From contig NZ_JAOWPT010000009.1 of the NCBI RefSeq assembly GCF_025753855.1, positions 62,001 to 126,000 of the forward strand: 64,000 nucleotides of DNA, given 5' to 3'. Shown here piece after piece: positions 1 through 8,827 of this stretch. Made by a program: the position numbers and the translations under genes. Positions within the stretch are counted from its first letter, which is position 1; each line of letters begins with the position of its first letter. The stretch comes from Mesorhizobium sp. ZC-5 (GTDB lineage Bacteria > Pseudomonadota > Alphaproteobacteria > Rhizobiales > Rhizobiaceae). The notes under the pieces were generated by a model that worked only from the letters and a program-made list of their open reading frames with translations, was not told the DNA's origin and searched no databases.

Positions 1-435
1 CGACCTATCCCGTTCATGTACACGAGTTTCTCACTCGGCGTCGGCATCGTCTATCTGACCGCGCTTTATATGCTGCTGCCGCTCTATTCGGCGCTGGAAA
101 AGATTCCCAACACCTACCTGGAGGCCGCCGCCGACCTTGGCGCTGGCGCCTGGACGCGCTTCAGGAGGGTTACACTACCGCTTTCCAAGGAAGGTATCGC
201 TTCCGGCTGCACCCTGGTTTTCCTGATTTCGACCGGATACTACGCCGCGCCTGTGCTGCTTGGTGGGCCGAGCACGACCGTCTTTGCCGAAACGATCGCG
301 GGCTTCTTCCACGTCGCTGGCGATCAATGGCCGACGGGTGCAGCCTTCTCCACCATCATGCTGATCAGTGCGCTGGCAATCACAGGGGTTTTCCTCAAGC
401 TGATGGGCCGCAGCGGACGGGGATTGATGCAATGA
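1..435 (+). CDS. ABC transporter permease, PotB-like (5' end cut off)
   Basis: The C-terminal part of an inner-membrane permease of the spermidine/putrescine/opine ABC family; the reading frame is open to the first base, so the start lies outside the window. Several hydrophobic segments are visible. The cytoplasmic EAA loop, which docks on the ATPase, begins at EAAADLGAGAW and continues to TLPLSKEG. The stop codon overlaps the next permease start by 4 nt (ATGA), showing tight translational coupling. With the two genes that follow it forms a PotB-PotC-PotA type set; a binding protein is expected upstream, out of view. The substrate cannot be read from the permease. It may be a polyamine, opine or amino acid. 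Confidence 0.9.
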   Translation, partial: RPIPFMYTSFSLGVGIVYLTALYMLLPLYSALEKIPNTYLEAAADLGAGAWTRFRRVTLPLSKEGIASGCTLVFLISTGYYAAPVLLGGPSTTVFAETIAGFFHVAGDQWPTGAAFSTIMLISALAITGVFLKLMGRSGRGLMQ

Positions 436-1223
436 GCAGAAACACCCGCATCCTGATGTCGGTGATCTACTGGGCGTTCGTCGTCTACCTTTTCGTGCCG
501 CTGGTGCTGATGGTCACCATGGGTTTCAAGGATTCCAAATTCATCGGCTTTCCGATCCGCGGCTGGACGCTCGACTGGTATTCGGAAATATTCCGCAGCG
601 CGGAGGTGTTGGGCGCATTCGGCTATACGATGGCGATCGCGCTTTCCACGACATTTCTTTCCCTGGTAATCGGTACCTGGATCGCCGCATTCCTCGGCCC
701 CCACAAGTTCCGCGGCAAGCTTCTCGTCTTTGCGCTGGCCTGCATGCCGGCCGTCATCCCGGGTATCATTTCCGCGATTTCCCTGCGGATTTATATCCAG
801 TTCCTGCAGATCGACACGGGCATGGCGGCGATCATTCTCGGGCACACCATCCACAATGTGCCGTTCGTCGCCCTCGTGGTTATGGCGCGCCTCGCCACGC
901 TGCCCAAAAGCCATATCGAAGCGGCGCGTGATCTCGGCGCTGACCAGCTCGTCGCGTTTTCGCGTGTCACATTGCCTTATCTCAAGCCGGCGCTGATCGG
1001 TGCCGGCGTATTCTGCATGCTGTTGAGCTTCGACGATTTCGTCCGCTCCTTCTTCCTGGGCAGCTATCAGCCGACCCTGCCGGTGCTGATCTTCGCCAAG
1101 TTGCGCTCGGGCATGTCGCCGGAGATCAACGCCATCTCGACCGTAGTGCTTGTCATCACGGCCATCTTGGGCATCTGGGCTGAGCGCTCGATGCGTAGGA
1201 TGAACAAGGGGACCTCTGTATGA
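432..1223 (+). CDS. ABC transporter permease, PotC-like
   Basis: The second inner-membrane permease of the same importer (263 aa, normal for PotC-type proteins). The start ATG at 432 overlaps the previous stop. The frame stays open further upstream, but that part lies inside the previous gene. About six hydrophobic segments are present, with an EAA loop around EAARDLGADQLVAFSRVTLP in the C-terminal third. It overlaps the downstream ATPase start by 4 nt. It presumably forms a heterodimeric channel with the upstream permease. Confidence 0.92.
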   Translation: MSRNTRILMSVIYWAFVVYLFVPLVLMVTMGFKDSKFIGFPIRGWTLDWYSEIFRSAEVLGAFGYTMAIALSTTFLSLVIGTWIAAFLGPHKFRGKLLVFALACMPAVIPGIISAISLRIYIQFLQIDTGMAAIILGHTIHNVPFVALVVMARLATLPKSHIEAARDLGADQLVAFSRVTLPYLKPALIGAGVFCMLLSFDDFVRSFFLGSYQPTLPVLIFAKLRSGMSPEINAISTVVLVITAILGIWAERSMRRMNKGTSV

Positions 1224-2311
1224 GCCACGACGCGCAAACCATCGTCCATATCGAAAACATGACGAAGAGATTCGGCAACGTGGCCGCGGTCGATGGCCTC
1301 GACCTCAAAATCCGGGCTGGCGAATTCGTGACGTTCCTAGGCCCGTCGGGCTGCGGCAAGACAACGACGCTTCGTGTGCTGGGTGGGTTCGAAATCCCCA
1401 CTGAAGGGCGCATCATCCTTGACGGTGCAGACGTCACCCGACTGCCGCCTAACCGGCGCAACGTCAACATGGTGTTTCAGGATTACGCGCTTTTCCCGCA
1501 TATGACCGTCGGTCAGAACATCGCCTTCGGCCTGGAACTCAAGGGCAAGACAAAGGCGGAAATTGATGCCCGGACCCGGGAGTTGCTGGAGTTCCTTCAG
1601 CTCGGAGGTTTTCGCGACCGCACGCCCGACCAGCTTTCCGGCGGCCAGCGTCAGCGTGTGGCGCTGGCGCGGGCCCTGGCTCCCGACCCGAAGCTCCTGC
1701 TGCTGGATGAGCCGCTAGGCGCGCTCGATGCAAAACTCAGGGGGCAGGTGCAGGTCGAACTCAAGGATATCCAGAAGCGCACCGGAAAAACCTTTGTTTT
1801 CGTCACCCACGACCAGGAGGAGGCGTTGACCATGTCCGATCGGATCATCGTCATGAACGGCGGCAAGGTCGAGCAGGACGGTACGCCCGAGGATCTCTAT
1901 TTCCGTCCGCAAAGCCGGTTTGTCGCCGAATTCATCGGCGAGACCAACCTCATTAGCGGGACGGTGCGCGGCATGGAAAATGGCTCCGTTCTGATCAACT
2001 GGAACGGCGTTGATATTCATGGCGCCGCGCACGGGCACCGCCCCACCGAAGGCTCCAAGGTTACGGCATCATTGCGTCTCGAGAATGTACTGTGCCATCC
2101 GCAAAAACCCGCCAACAGCAATGCGATCGAAGGGCGCGTAGTAAACCGGCTCTTCAAGGGCAGCCGCACTTCCGTCGATATTCGAGTAGGCGATACCGGC
2201 GAGGGTGCGCTGCTCAAGGCGTATCTTGATCCGGGGGATGCCAGCCGCATCCGGGACGACCGCCTCTGGGTGAACTGGGACGTCAGCCACCTTTCGATCC
2301 TCCAAGCTTAG
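1220..2311 (+). CDS. ABC transporter ATP-binding protein, PotA-like
   Basis: The cytoplasmic ATPase of the importer (363 aa). Walker A is GPSGCGKTT at residues 41-49, followed by the signature LSGGQRQR, Walker B LLLLDEPLGALD and the switch histidine in VTHDQEEA. The C-terminal 120 residues form a TOBE-type domain typical of the PotA/CysA/MalK group. The gene starts with a 4-nt overlap and is the last in the operon. The next gene converges on it after about 90 nt, in which I see no convincing terminator. Nothing ties this transporter to phosphonates except its position beside the phosphonate island. Confidence 0.93.
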   Translation: MSHDAQTIVHIENMTKRFGNVAAVDGLDLKIRAGEFVTFLGPSGCGKTTTLRVLGGFEIPTEGRIILDGADVTRLPPNRRNVNMVFQDYALFPHMTVGQNIAFGLELKGKTKAEIDARTRELLEFLQLGGFRDRTPDQLSGGQRQRVALARALAPDPKLLLLDEPLGALDAKLRGQVQVELKDIQKRTGKTFVFVTHDQEEALTMSDRIIVMNGGKVEQDGTPEDLYFRPQSRFVAEFIGETNLISGTVRGMENGSVLINWNGVDIHGAAHGHRPTEGSKVTASLRLENVLCHPQKPANSNAIEGRVVNRLFKGSRTSVDIRVGDTGEGALLKAYLDPGDASRIRDDRLWVNWDVSHLSILQA

Positions 2312-2402
2312 AACGCCTATCCAGTTGATGTTTAAGGCGCTGCCGGAAGCGGCCGCGTGATGTCAGGACAATTCCGCGGATAGCGGCCGTTGGTGATCCA
2401 GG

Positions 2403-4409
2403 CTAGCGGTCGCGCCAGCGTTGCGTGCGGGACAGAAGCAATCCAGAGACCCCCGCATGAATTAGCCGGGCAACGACATTGGTGTAGAAGATCATCATGC
2501 CCATGGCAGCAGCCGGTGCTATGTCGCCGGCATCATCCATGTTGAGCACGGCGACCGACGCAAGTTGCGTCTCGGTCGAGTAGAGGAACACGACTGCCGA
2601 CACCGTCGTCATGGCGTTGACGAACAGATAGATCGAGATGTCGAGGATGGCCGGCAGGCAAACCGGGACGGTAACCCGGAAGAACAGTTTCTGGAACGGC
2701 TGCTTGAGCGAGGCGGCGACCGGCTCGAACTCTGCATCCATCTGCTTCAGCGCCGTCAGCGCGGTGAGATGCGAGACGGTGTAGAAGTGCGTCACCGTGC
2801 AGATGACGAGGATCGTCATCGTGCCGTAGATCGGGCTGAGCGGGTTTGCCGGATTGTTGAAGAAGAAGATGTAGGCCAGCCCAAGCACCATTCCCGGCAC
2901 CGCCATCGGCAGCATGGCGAGAAAGTGGAACGCCGAGCGGCCAGCCGAAAATCCTTGTGTCTTCTCAACCATATAGGCGCCGGTGAAGACGACGATGGTG
3001 CCGAAGAAGGCCGTCAACAGCGCCAGCCTGATCGAATTCGCATAGGAGGCCCAACCGCCGCCGTCCATCAGGTCGAAGGCGTAATTCTTCAGGCTGAGGC
3101 TCATGTCGTAGGGCCACAGCTTCACCAGCGCCGCCAGCTGGCAGATGCCGATGATGCCGACGAGGAAGACTGCCACCACCGAGCACCAGGCGAGGCACAG
3201 CATGTCGAAGCGCCGGTTCGGCTTCGGCTGATAAGGCACCGAGCGCGCCGACAGAAGCGCCACCTGCCGGCGTTGGACGATGCGGTCGACCGCGAAGGCG
3301 ATGATGGCGGGGATGAGCAGGATGACCGAGACCACCGCGCCCATCTCGAAATTCTGTTGGCCGATGACCTGCTTGTAGATGTCGACGGCCAGCATGTTGT
3401 ACTGCCCGCCGATCACCTTGGGCAGGCCGAAATCGGTGATGACCAGCGTGAAGACGACGAAGGCCGCCGAGATCAGGCCGAAGCGGGCACCGGGCACGGT
3501 GACGGTCCAGAAGGTGCGCCATTTCGAGGCGCGCAGCGAGGTGGCTGCCTCGTAGTGGCGGGCGTCGGCAACCGACAGCGCCGTCGAGATGATGAGGAAA
3601 GCGTGCGGCAGGGTGAAGAAGACGGAGCCGATGACGATGCCGATCGGGCCGTAGATCGAATAGCCCATCATAATCGGCTTCAGCAGGCCCTGATTGCCGA
3701 AGAGATAGACCAACGCGATGCCGGGCAGCAGCGACGGTACCAGGATCGGGATCACGGTCACCAGCCGGAACAAGCCCTTGAACGACATACGGGAGCGGTT
3801 GAGCGCATAAGCAAGGCCGAAGGCAACCGCGATGGTGATCGCCGTGCTGATCGTCGCCATAAGCGCCGAATTGCGGATCGAGATGGATAGCGACGGCGTC
3901 GAGAAATAGGCAACGAAGTTGTCGAGGCCGAAGGATTGCGTCGGCCTGAGCATGATGCGCCGGAAGCTGTTGGAATCGAACTCCTGCCATTCCGTGCCGC
4001 CGCCGGGTGCCGACCCTACCAGCCATCGGGCATCTTCCACCGTTCCACGCATTCGATATTTCACCGGGCTGCGGAAGGAGAAATCCTTGAAGAATTTCGT
4101 CGTTGCCAGCCGGCTGTCTGAACCGGCGCGCAAATCTTCGGGTGCCAGTGCTGAGAGCTCGGCGTTGAGAGCCGCGGCCGTCTTCGGTTTGCTCCAGACT
4201 GTGGCGGTCTCGTCGCTGACTTGGAACTCGAACTGGGTCAAGTCGAAGCGGTAGGTCGAGAGTGACTTCGACAGCATGACGTAGAGAGGCGCAGCGAGCG
4301 ACAGCACGAGGTAGAGCGAGATCGCGACCATAAGCCCGCGCTTGACGAGATCGTCACGCGAGACCGACTGACGCGGCGCCCGGCCAGCGGGAAGGGCGAG
4401 GGCGGTCAT
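2403..4409 (-). CDS. phnU2: Two-domain ABC permease of the 2-aminoethylphosphonate importer (PhnU2 type)
   Basis: A 668-aa inner-membrane protein with two fused permease modules, like iron(III)-transport FbpB proteins and the PhnU2/AepU proteins found in 2-aminoethylphosphonate clusters. The start ATG at 4409 lies one base after the stop of the ATPase gene. EAA-type loops occur in the first module (around YEAATSLRASKW) and, in degenerate form, in the second (around EPVAASLKQPFQKL). After the first membrane segment there is an extra hydrophilic stretch of about 110 residues, probably periplasmic. It is the last gene of the minus-strand operon. The substrate assignment rests on the neighbouring PhnW, PhnY and PhnA genes. 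Confidence 0.85.
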   Translation of the reverse strand: MTALALPAGRAPRQSVSRDDLVKRGLMVAISLYLVLSLAAPLYVMLSKSLSTYRFDLTQFEFQVSDETATVWSKPKTAAALNAELSALAPEDLRAGSDSRLATTKFFKDFSFRSPVKYRMRGTVEDARWLVGSAPGGGTEWQEFDSNSFRRIMLRPTQSFGLDNFVAYFSTPSLSISIRNSALMATISTAITIAVAFGLAYALNRSRMSFKGLFRLVTVIPILVPSLLPGIALVYLFGNQGLLKPIMMGYSIYGPIGIVIGSVFFTLPHAFLIISTALSVADARHYEAATSLRASKWRTFWTVTVPGARFGLISAAFVVFTLVITDFGLPKVIGGQYNMLAVDIYKQVIGQQNFEMGAVVSVILLIPAIIAFAVDRIVQRRQVALLSARSVPYQPKPNRRFDMLCLAWCSVVAVFLVGIIGICQLAALVKLWPYDMSLSLKNYAFDLMDGGGWASYANSIRLALLTAFFGTIVVFTGAYMVEKTQGFSAGRSAFHFLAMLPMAVPGMVLGLAYIFFFNNPANPLSPIYGTMTILVICTVTHFYTVSHLTALTALKQMDAEFEPVAASLKQPFQKLFFRVTVPVCLPAILDISIYLFVNAMTTVSAVVFLYSTETQLASVAVLNMDDAGDIAPAAAMGMMIFYTNVVARLIHAGVSGLLLSRTQRWRDR

Positions 4410-4410
4410 C

Positions 4411-5517
4411 TCAGCTGTTCCCTGGAAAGACCAGCACGCGCTCGCTTGGCAGTTCGACCTGCATCGCGCCGCCAATTTCGATACCTAAGCGCCGGACCGC
4501 ATTGATCGAGAAGTCCGCGATGAGGATGCGGCCGCCGAACCGCGCAGACGATAGACGGCAGCGCCAGAAGGCGCCGAGAAATTCCATTTTCTCGACCTTC
4601 ACGTCGATGAGGTTCTCGGGCGTGCCGATGCTTTCAGACGTGCTGTTGCCATGCGGAATGATATCGACCGGTCGGATCACGGCGGTTGCTTCACTGCCTT
4701 CCGGCAGGTCGTGCGGGGCGCAGGCCAGATCCGTTGCGTCGAGTGCCACTTTCGATCGTCCGGCGATCCTGACCGGAAACTGATTGGTTTCGCCGATGAA
4801 GTCGGCAACGAACAGCGTCTTCGGATGCCGGTAGATCTCTGTCGGCGTGCCGACCTGGTCAATGACGCCATGGTTCATTACCACGATGCGGTCGGCCATC
4901 GACAACGCTTCCTCCTGATCGTGCGTCACCATGATCGTGGTGACGCCAAGCTTGCGCTGCAGCTCCTTGATCTCGTGCCGCAGGTGCACACGCACCTTGG
5001 CATCGAGCGCCGACAGCGGTTCGTCAAGCAGCAGCAGACCCGGTGAGATGGCAATGGCGCGGGCGAGCGCGATGCGCTGCTGCTGGCCGCCGGAAAGCTG
5101 CGCCGGATATTTCTTTGCCTGCGAGGAAAGGCCGACGAGAGCAAGCAGTTCCTTGACACGGTTGTCTATTTCGGCGCGCGGACGTTTGGTGTTCTCCAAC
5201 CCGAAGGCGATGTTCTTTTCGATGGTCAGGTTGGGGAACAGCGCGTAGGACTGGAAGACGATGCCGTAGTCGCGCTGCGATGGGGGCAGGGTGGAGATGT
5301 CCTTGCCCGCCTGATGGATCGTGCCGCGGCTTTGCAGGTCGAGGCCGGCGATCGCGCGCAACAATGTGGTCTTGCCGCAACCCGAAGGGCCGAGGAAGCA
5401 AACGAATTCACCCTCGCGGATCGATAGCGAGATGTTGCGCAGGGCAACGAACTCGCCAAATGCTTTCCAAAGACCATCGATTTGCAGATAGGCCGGCTTT
5501 GTTGCGGCGTCCTGCAT
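4411..5517 (-). CDS. phnT2: ABC transporter ATP-binding protein of the 2-aminoethylphosphonate importer (PhnT2 type)
   Basis: An ATPase of 368 aa from the chosen ATG at 5517, which has GGGAG 8 nt upstream; an alternative ATG at 5571 would add 18 residues. Walker [10 protein letters not shown] is at residues 43-51, then the signature LSGGQQQR, Walker B LLLLDEPLSALD and VTHDQEEA. A TOBE-like tail of about 130 residues contains IRPVDIIPHG, similar to PotA and FbpC. It sits between the binding-protein and permease genes on the same strand, completing a one-permease importer. It supplies energy at the inner membrane for phosphonate uptake; the substrate is inferred from context. Confidence 0.87.
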   Translation of the reverse strand: MQDAATKPAYLQIDGLWKAFGEFVALRNISLSIREGEFVCFLGPSGCGKTTLLRAIAGLDLQSRGTIHQAGKDISTLPPSQRDYGIVFQSYALFPNLTIEKNIAFGLENTKRPRAEIDNRVKELLALVGLSSQAKKYPAQLSGGQQQRIALARAIAISPGLLLLDEPLSALDAKVRVHLRHEIKELQRKLGVTTIMVTHDQEEALSMADRIVVMNHGVIDQVGTPTEIYRHPKTLFVADFIGETNQFPVRIAGRSKVALDATDLACAPHDLPEGSEATAVIRPVDIIPHGNSTSESIGTPENLIDVKVEKMEFLGAFWRCRLSSARFGGRILIADFSINAVRRLGIEIGGAMQVELPSERVLVFPGNS

Positions 5518-5605
5518 CGCAATGTCTCCCAGCGGAGCGGCCACGCGGCCCGAAATGCTCTCATGCTTCATGGCAAATCCGATCAAGGTTCACGATGAAT
5601 CCGCT

Positions 5606-5625
5606 GCCTTCTTTGCAAAGCAGGC
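5606..5625. repeat. Near-perfect 20-nt palindrome between binding-protein and ATPase genes
   Basis: The outer arms are GCCT/AGGC and the core is CTTTGCAAAG, with one mismatch. In RNA it could form a short hairpin just after the phnS2 stop. It lies at the same relative place as stronger hairpins behind three other binding-protein genes in this window. It is the weakest of the four. Confidence 0.4.
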
Positions 5626-5660
5626 GCCGCGTTGACGGCACCCGCAATGACATCAGGCTG

Positions 5661-6683
5661 TCAGGACTTCGGCTCGGACTTGCCGTCGTAGCGCTTGGCC
5701 CATTCGGCCAGGATCGCGGCCCGATTGTTGGCAGCCCACTCGAAGTCGTTCTTGATCATCTTGGAGGCCACATCATCCGGCAGATGCTCGATGGGCTTGG
5801 CAACGCCGGGATAGGCGACGACCGCATAACCGACATTATACATCTCGTTGGCTTCCTTCGAAATCGACCAGTCTACCAGCTTCTGGGCGGCTTCGAGGTT
5901 GGCGGTGCCGGCGATGATGGCGGTCGCTTCGGCCTCCCAGCCGGAGCCTTCCGACGGGAAAATGATGTCGATCGGTGCGCCGCCCTGCTTGGCCTTGGCA
6001 CCCGGGAACTCGAAGGAGACGCCGATTACCGTTTCACCGGAAGCCGCCATCTTGCATGGCTTCGAGCCGGAATGGGTGTAGGCGGCGATGTTCTCATGCA
6101 GGCCGTCCATATATTTCCAGGCGGCTTCCTCGCCCATGATCTGGATCCAGGCCGAAACGTCGAGGAAGCCGGTGCCCGACGAGTTGGGGTTAGGCATCAC
6201 GACATGGCCCTTATATTCGGGCTTGGTGAGGTCGGCCCAACTCTTCGGCGGCGTCAGGCCGAGTTTTTCAGCCTCGACGGTGTTGTAGCAGAGCGCGGCG
6301 ACGTAGGCGTCCATGCCTACCCAGGCCGGCGGGTTGGCGCTGTCGACGAACTTCTGATCGAGCTTCTCAACGCCGGCTGGAGCGTAGGGCTCGAGCATGC
6401 CTTCGCCCTTGAGCAGCAACAGCGATGTTGCCGCGACGCCCCACACCACGTCAGCTTGTGGGTTGTCCTTTTCGGCCAGCAGCTTGGCGGTCATGACGCC
6501 AGTGGAGTCGCGCACCCAATTGATCTTGATGTCGGGGTTGGCCGCTTCGAAGGTCTGCTTGTAGCGGTCGAGGTCGACCGCTTCGACGGAGGTGTAGACC
6601 GTCAGTGTTGTTTCGGCGAACGCCGAGGAAGAGAGAAGCGTTACGGCGAAGGCGGCGAGTACGGCCGGACTACGAGATTTCAT
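5661..6683 (-). CDS. phnS2: Periplasmic 2-aminoethylphosphonate-binding protein (PhnS2 type)
   Basis: A 340-aa extracellular solute-binding protein of the FbpA/PotD-like class. The start ATG at 6683 has GGGGAA 7 nt upstream; a second ATG at 6698 is possible. The N-terminus is a Sec signal (basic MKSR, a hydrophobic core, then SSSAFA before ETTLTVYTSVEA). The binding fold follows, with motifs such as WVRDSTGVM and PNPNSSGTGF, and a Ser/Thr-rich region suited to an anionic ligand. It is first in a transporter block of binding protein, ATPase and permease, with a 143-nt gap before the ATPase. It should capture AEP in the periplasm. The family match is strong; the exact ligand is inferred. Confidence 0.87.
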   Translation of the reverse strand: MKSRSPAVLAAFAVTLLSSSAFAETTLTVYTSVEAVDLDRYKQTFEAANPDIKINWVRDSTGVMTAKLLAEKDNPQADVVWGVAATSLLLLKGEGMLEPYAPAGVEKLDQKFVDSANPPAWVGMDAYVAALCYNTVEAEKLGLTPPKSWADLTKPEYKGHVVMPNPNSSGTGFLDVSAWIQIMGEEAAWKYMDGLHENIAAYTHSGSKPCKMAASGETVIGVSFEFPGAKAKQGGAPIDIIFPSEGSGWEAEATAIIAGTANLEAAQKLVDWSISKEANEMYNVGYAVVAYPGVAKPIEHLPDDVASKMIKNDFEWAANNRAAILAEWAKRYDGKSEPKS

Positions 6684-6832
6684 GATCGGGTTCCCCATTG
6701 GATTGGTACATTCTGCGATGCACTGGGACGAAAGAGCCGCTTCGCGGCCACCGGCCTGTCGCAAGCGGGCATCGTCCATGGGTCACCTTGGGTTTGCGGG
6801 TAAGATAAGTAAAATCTATTTATTCGATACAG

Positions 6833-6843
6833 TCATTAGTTTC
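6833..6843 (-). promoter_or_regulatory. Possible half-site for the phosphonate LysR regulator
   Basis: Read on the minus strand this is GAAACTAATGA. It matches, with one difference, GAAACTAACGA in one arm of the inverted repeat in front of the LysR gene (14743-14753). It lies in the 186-nt AT-richer gap upstream of phnS2, where a promoter would be expected. Confidence 0.35.
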
Positions 6844-6869
6844 ACCGATGCATGTTTGACGCTGTGATG

Positions 6870-7709
6870 CTAACCAAAACCGGCCAAGGTCACGACTCCC
6901 ACGGCGACTACCACTGCGGCGAGAACACGCCCGAACCACGGCCTTTCACGAAACACGATCACGCCGATCAACGCGGCGATGATGACGCTCGATTCTCTTA
7001 TCGCGGAGACCGCTCCGATATGGGCAATGGTCTTCGCGTAGAGCACGAGTCCATAAGCAGTCACGGCGAAAAGCCCGCCGATCAACCCTATTCCGACGAT
7101 TCTCCAATTGATCGGAATGCCTGCGCGCCGACGGTCCGCGAGGATGGCCAGAGTCACCGGAGACTCGAACAGGAAAAGCCATCCCATATATCCGGTGGGA
7201 CTGCCGGAGTACCGCACGCCAATTCCATCTGCGACGGAATAGGCAGCAATGCTGAGGCCAAGCAGCGCCGCTACCACGATCGCCTTGCTGTCCGCGTGAC
7301 CGGCGCCGCGCTGCATGGCCAGCAAACCAATACCGGCAGTGACCAGGCCAAGTCCCGCCCAGCCGAGCGGGGAAAGGCTCTCGCCGATCATCAAATAGGT
7401 ACCCACCGCGACAAGCGCCGGCGCCATGCCACGCGAGATCGGATAGACCTGACTGAGGTCGCCCAGCCGATAAGCCTGGAAGAGCAGCAGATAGTAGGCG
7501 TAGTGAATGACCGTCGAGGCGAAGATGGACGGCCAGCTTGCAGTGGCAGGCGGCTCCGAGATCACGATCAGGATAATGCCGGCCAGCGCATGCATGCCGG
7601 AAACGGCGGCAAGCGTCAGTGCTCGATCCGGTGCAGCTTTGACAAGCGCATTCCACGTCGCGTGGAGAAGAGCCGCGAAAAGGACGATCGAAAGGGCTGT
7701 TGCCGACAT
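6870..7709 (-). CDS. EamA/DMT-superfamily transporter
   Basis: A 279-aa inner-membrane protein with about ten hydrophobic segments and the internal duplication of the drug/metabolite transporter superfamily. The first half contains YPISRGMAPALVAVGTYL, typical of EamA proteins; the second half begins near residue 140. It starts 3 nt after the stop of the FAD oxidase gene, so it belongs to the phosphonate operon. Members often export amino acids or small metabolites. Here it could move an AEP-related amine or an overflow product, which is a guess from position. Confidence 0.82.
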   Translation of the reverse strand: MSATALSIVLFAALLHATWNALVKAAPDRALTLAAVSGMHALAGIILIVISEPPATASWPSIFASTVIHYAYYLLLFQAYRLGDLSQVYPISRGMAPALVAVGTYLMIGESLSPLGWAGLGLVTAGIGLLAMQRGAGHADSKAIVVAALLGLSIAAYSVADGIGVRYSGSPTGYMGWLFLFESPVTLAILADRRRAGIPINWRIVGIGLIGGLFAVTAYGLVLYAKTIAHIGAVSAIRESSVIIAALIGVIVFRERPWFGRVLAAVVVAVGVVTLAGFG

Positions 7710-7712
7710 CAG

Positions 7713-8822
7713 CTAGCGGAACAAATCGTCAATGGTTTCCTCGCCGATGGCGAAACCGGTGCTGGCGCCAGTCCCGCTGGTAACCATGACGAGGCGGACG
7801 TCTTCGTGCGGGACGTCGCAGAAACCAGCCTCAGGCGCCGATGCATAGGTGCCGGTCCAGCGTGCGAGTACGTCTGGTATCCGGCTGAACAAGGCGGCGA
7901 ACTCGTTGAGGATGAGCCCATCAACTTCGTCCGAGGCAAAGGGGTCCGGCGTCTGGCCGTAGTGATGCGAGTCGCCGACGACCAGCGAGCCGTCGGCGCT
8001 TTGCACGACGATCAGGTGGACGCCGTTGTCGAGGGCGAGGGGGCAATCCTCGGTCAGCCGGTGCCGCAGGAAAGCAGCTTCGGGCAGCGCAGAATAGCCG
8101 CCGTAGCGCAGCAGGCTGAGGTCCGAAACCAGCGCCGACCGGAATCGGAAGCCGGGGTCGGCAAGCCGCATCATCTGCAGCTTGCAGCGCCGGACGCCGT
8201 AGCGTGCGATGCGGTCCGGATAAAGCGTGGCAAGATCGTCGCCCGGGCAGACGACGATCTTCGCCGCGCGTACAGGGCCGTGGCTGGTTTCCACCATCGG
8301 CGGCGCGATACTCGACACGGCGGCTCCGCGCATGAATGCAACGCCATGGCGATCGGCAAGGAATGCCGCCAACTTCGGCAGCGCCTCGCGCGATTCAACG
8401 CGGAGTTCATGCGGGCTAAACAGGCCACCGACGATCTTCGCACCATCAATTCCGGGTTGCTCGGCGACTGTCTCGGCACGGCTCAGCAGCCTGCAGTCCT
8501 GGCCATCCGGTCCGGCCTTGAAGGCTTCGAGCAGAGCTAGCGCCTCTGGCCGTTGCGCAGCCACCAGCTTGCCGCGATGCAGGATGTTGATGCCGGCCGC
8601 TGGAGCAACCTTTAACCACACCTCGCGCGACCGTTTGGCCCGCCGCAACGACGGTCCCGGCTCCTGGCCGGTAACGACGACGAGGCCGAAGTTGCGGATC
8701 GAGGCGCCATTGGCTTGTGCGTCGCGGTCGATGACGACGACACTCAGGCCGCGCTCCGCCGCCGCGAGTGCGTGGGCGAGACCGACAATGCCGGCCCCGA
8801 CAACCGCCAGATCGTACTGCAT
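7713..8822 (-). CDS. FAD-dependent amine oxidase, phosphonate-cluster type (DAO family)
   Basis: A 369-aa glycine/D-amino-acid-oxidase-like protein. The N-terminus has the FAD dinucleotide motif VVGAGIVGLAHA (residues 6-17) and an acidic strand end at VVVIDRDAQANGASIRNFG. The C-terminus has the family's second FAD-contact region near VTSGTGASTGFAIGEE. It resembles the FAD oxidoreductase family repeatedly found in AEP clusters (TIGR03364-like). I recall relatives being linked to oxidation of N-methylated aminoethylphosphonate, but cannot confirm that here. It lies 5 nt from phnY and 3 nt from the DMT gene. The likely role is feeding alternative aminophosphonates into phosphonoacetaldehyde without PhnW. 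Confidence 0.82.
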   Translation of the reverse strand: MQYDLAVVGAGIVGLAHALAAAERGLSVVVIDRDAQANGASIRNFGLVVVTGQEPGPSLRRAKRSREVWLKVAPAAGINILHRGKLVAAQRPEALALLEAFKAGPDGQDCRLLSRAETVAEQPGIDGAKIVGGLFSPHELRVESREALPKLAAFLADRHGVAFMRGAAVSSIAPPMVETSHGPVRAAKIVVCPGDDLATLYPDRIARYGVRRCKLQMMRLADPGFRFRSALVSDLSLLRYGGYSALPEAAFLRHRLTEDCPLALDNGVHLIVVQSADGSLVVGDSHHYGQTPDPFASDEVDGLILNEFAALFSRIPDVLARWTGTYASAPEAGFCDVPHEDVRLVMVTSGTGASTGFAIGEETIDDLFR

Positions 8823-8827
8823 TCAGA

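Noticed and set aside
1-2311. Assigning the first ABC transporter to phosphonate uptake
   Set aside because: Only adjacency supports it. It is on the opposite strand and convergent, and its ATPase and permeases look like polyamine/opine systems.
2312-2402. Possible terminator between convergent ABC genes
   Set aside because: GC-rich short complementarities exist, but no stable stem followed by a T-run could be found.
2565-3890. Long open frame on the plus strand, antisense to the PhnU2-type permease
   Set aside because: Its product is an Asp/Arg/His-rich string without motifs, the usual mirror image of a GC-rich gene. The minus-strand permease has clear EAA loops and membrane segments.
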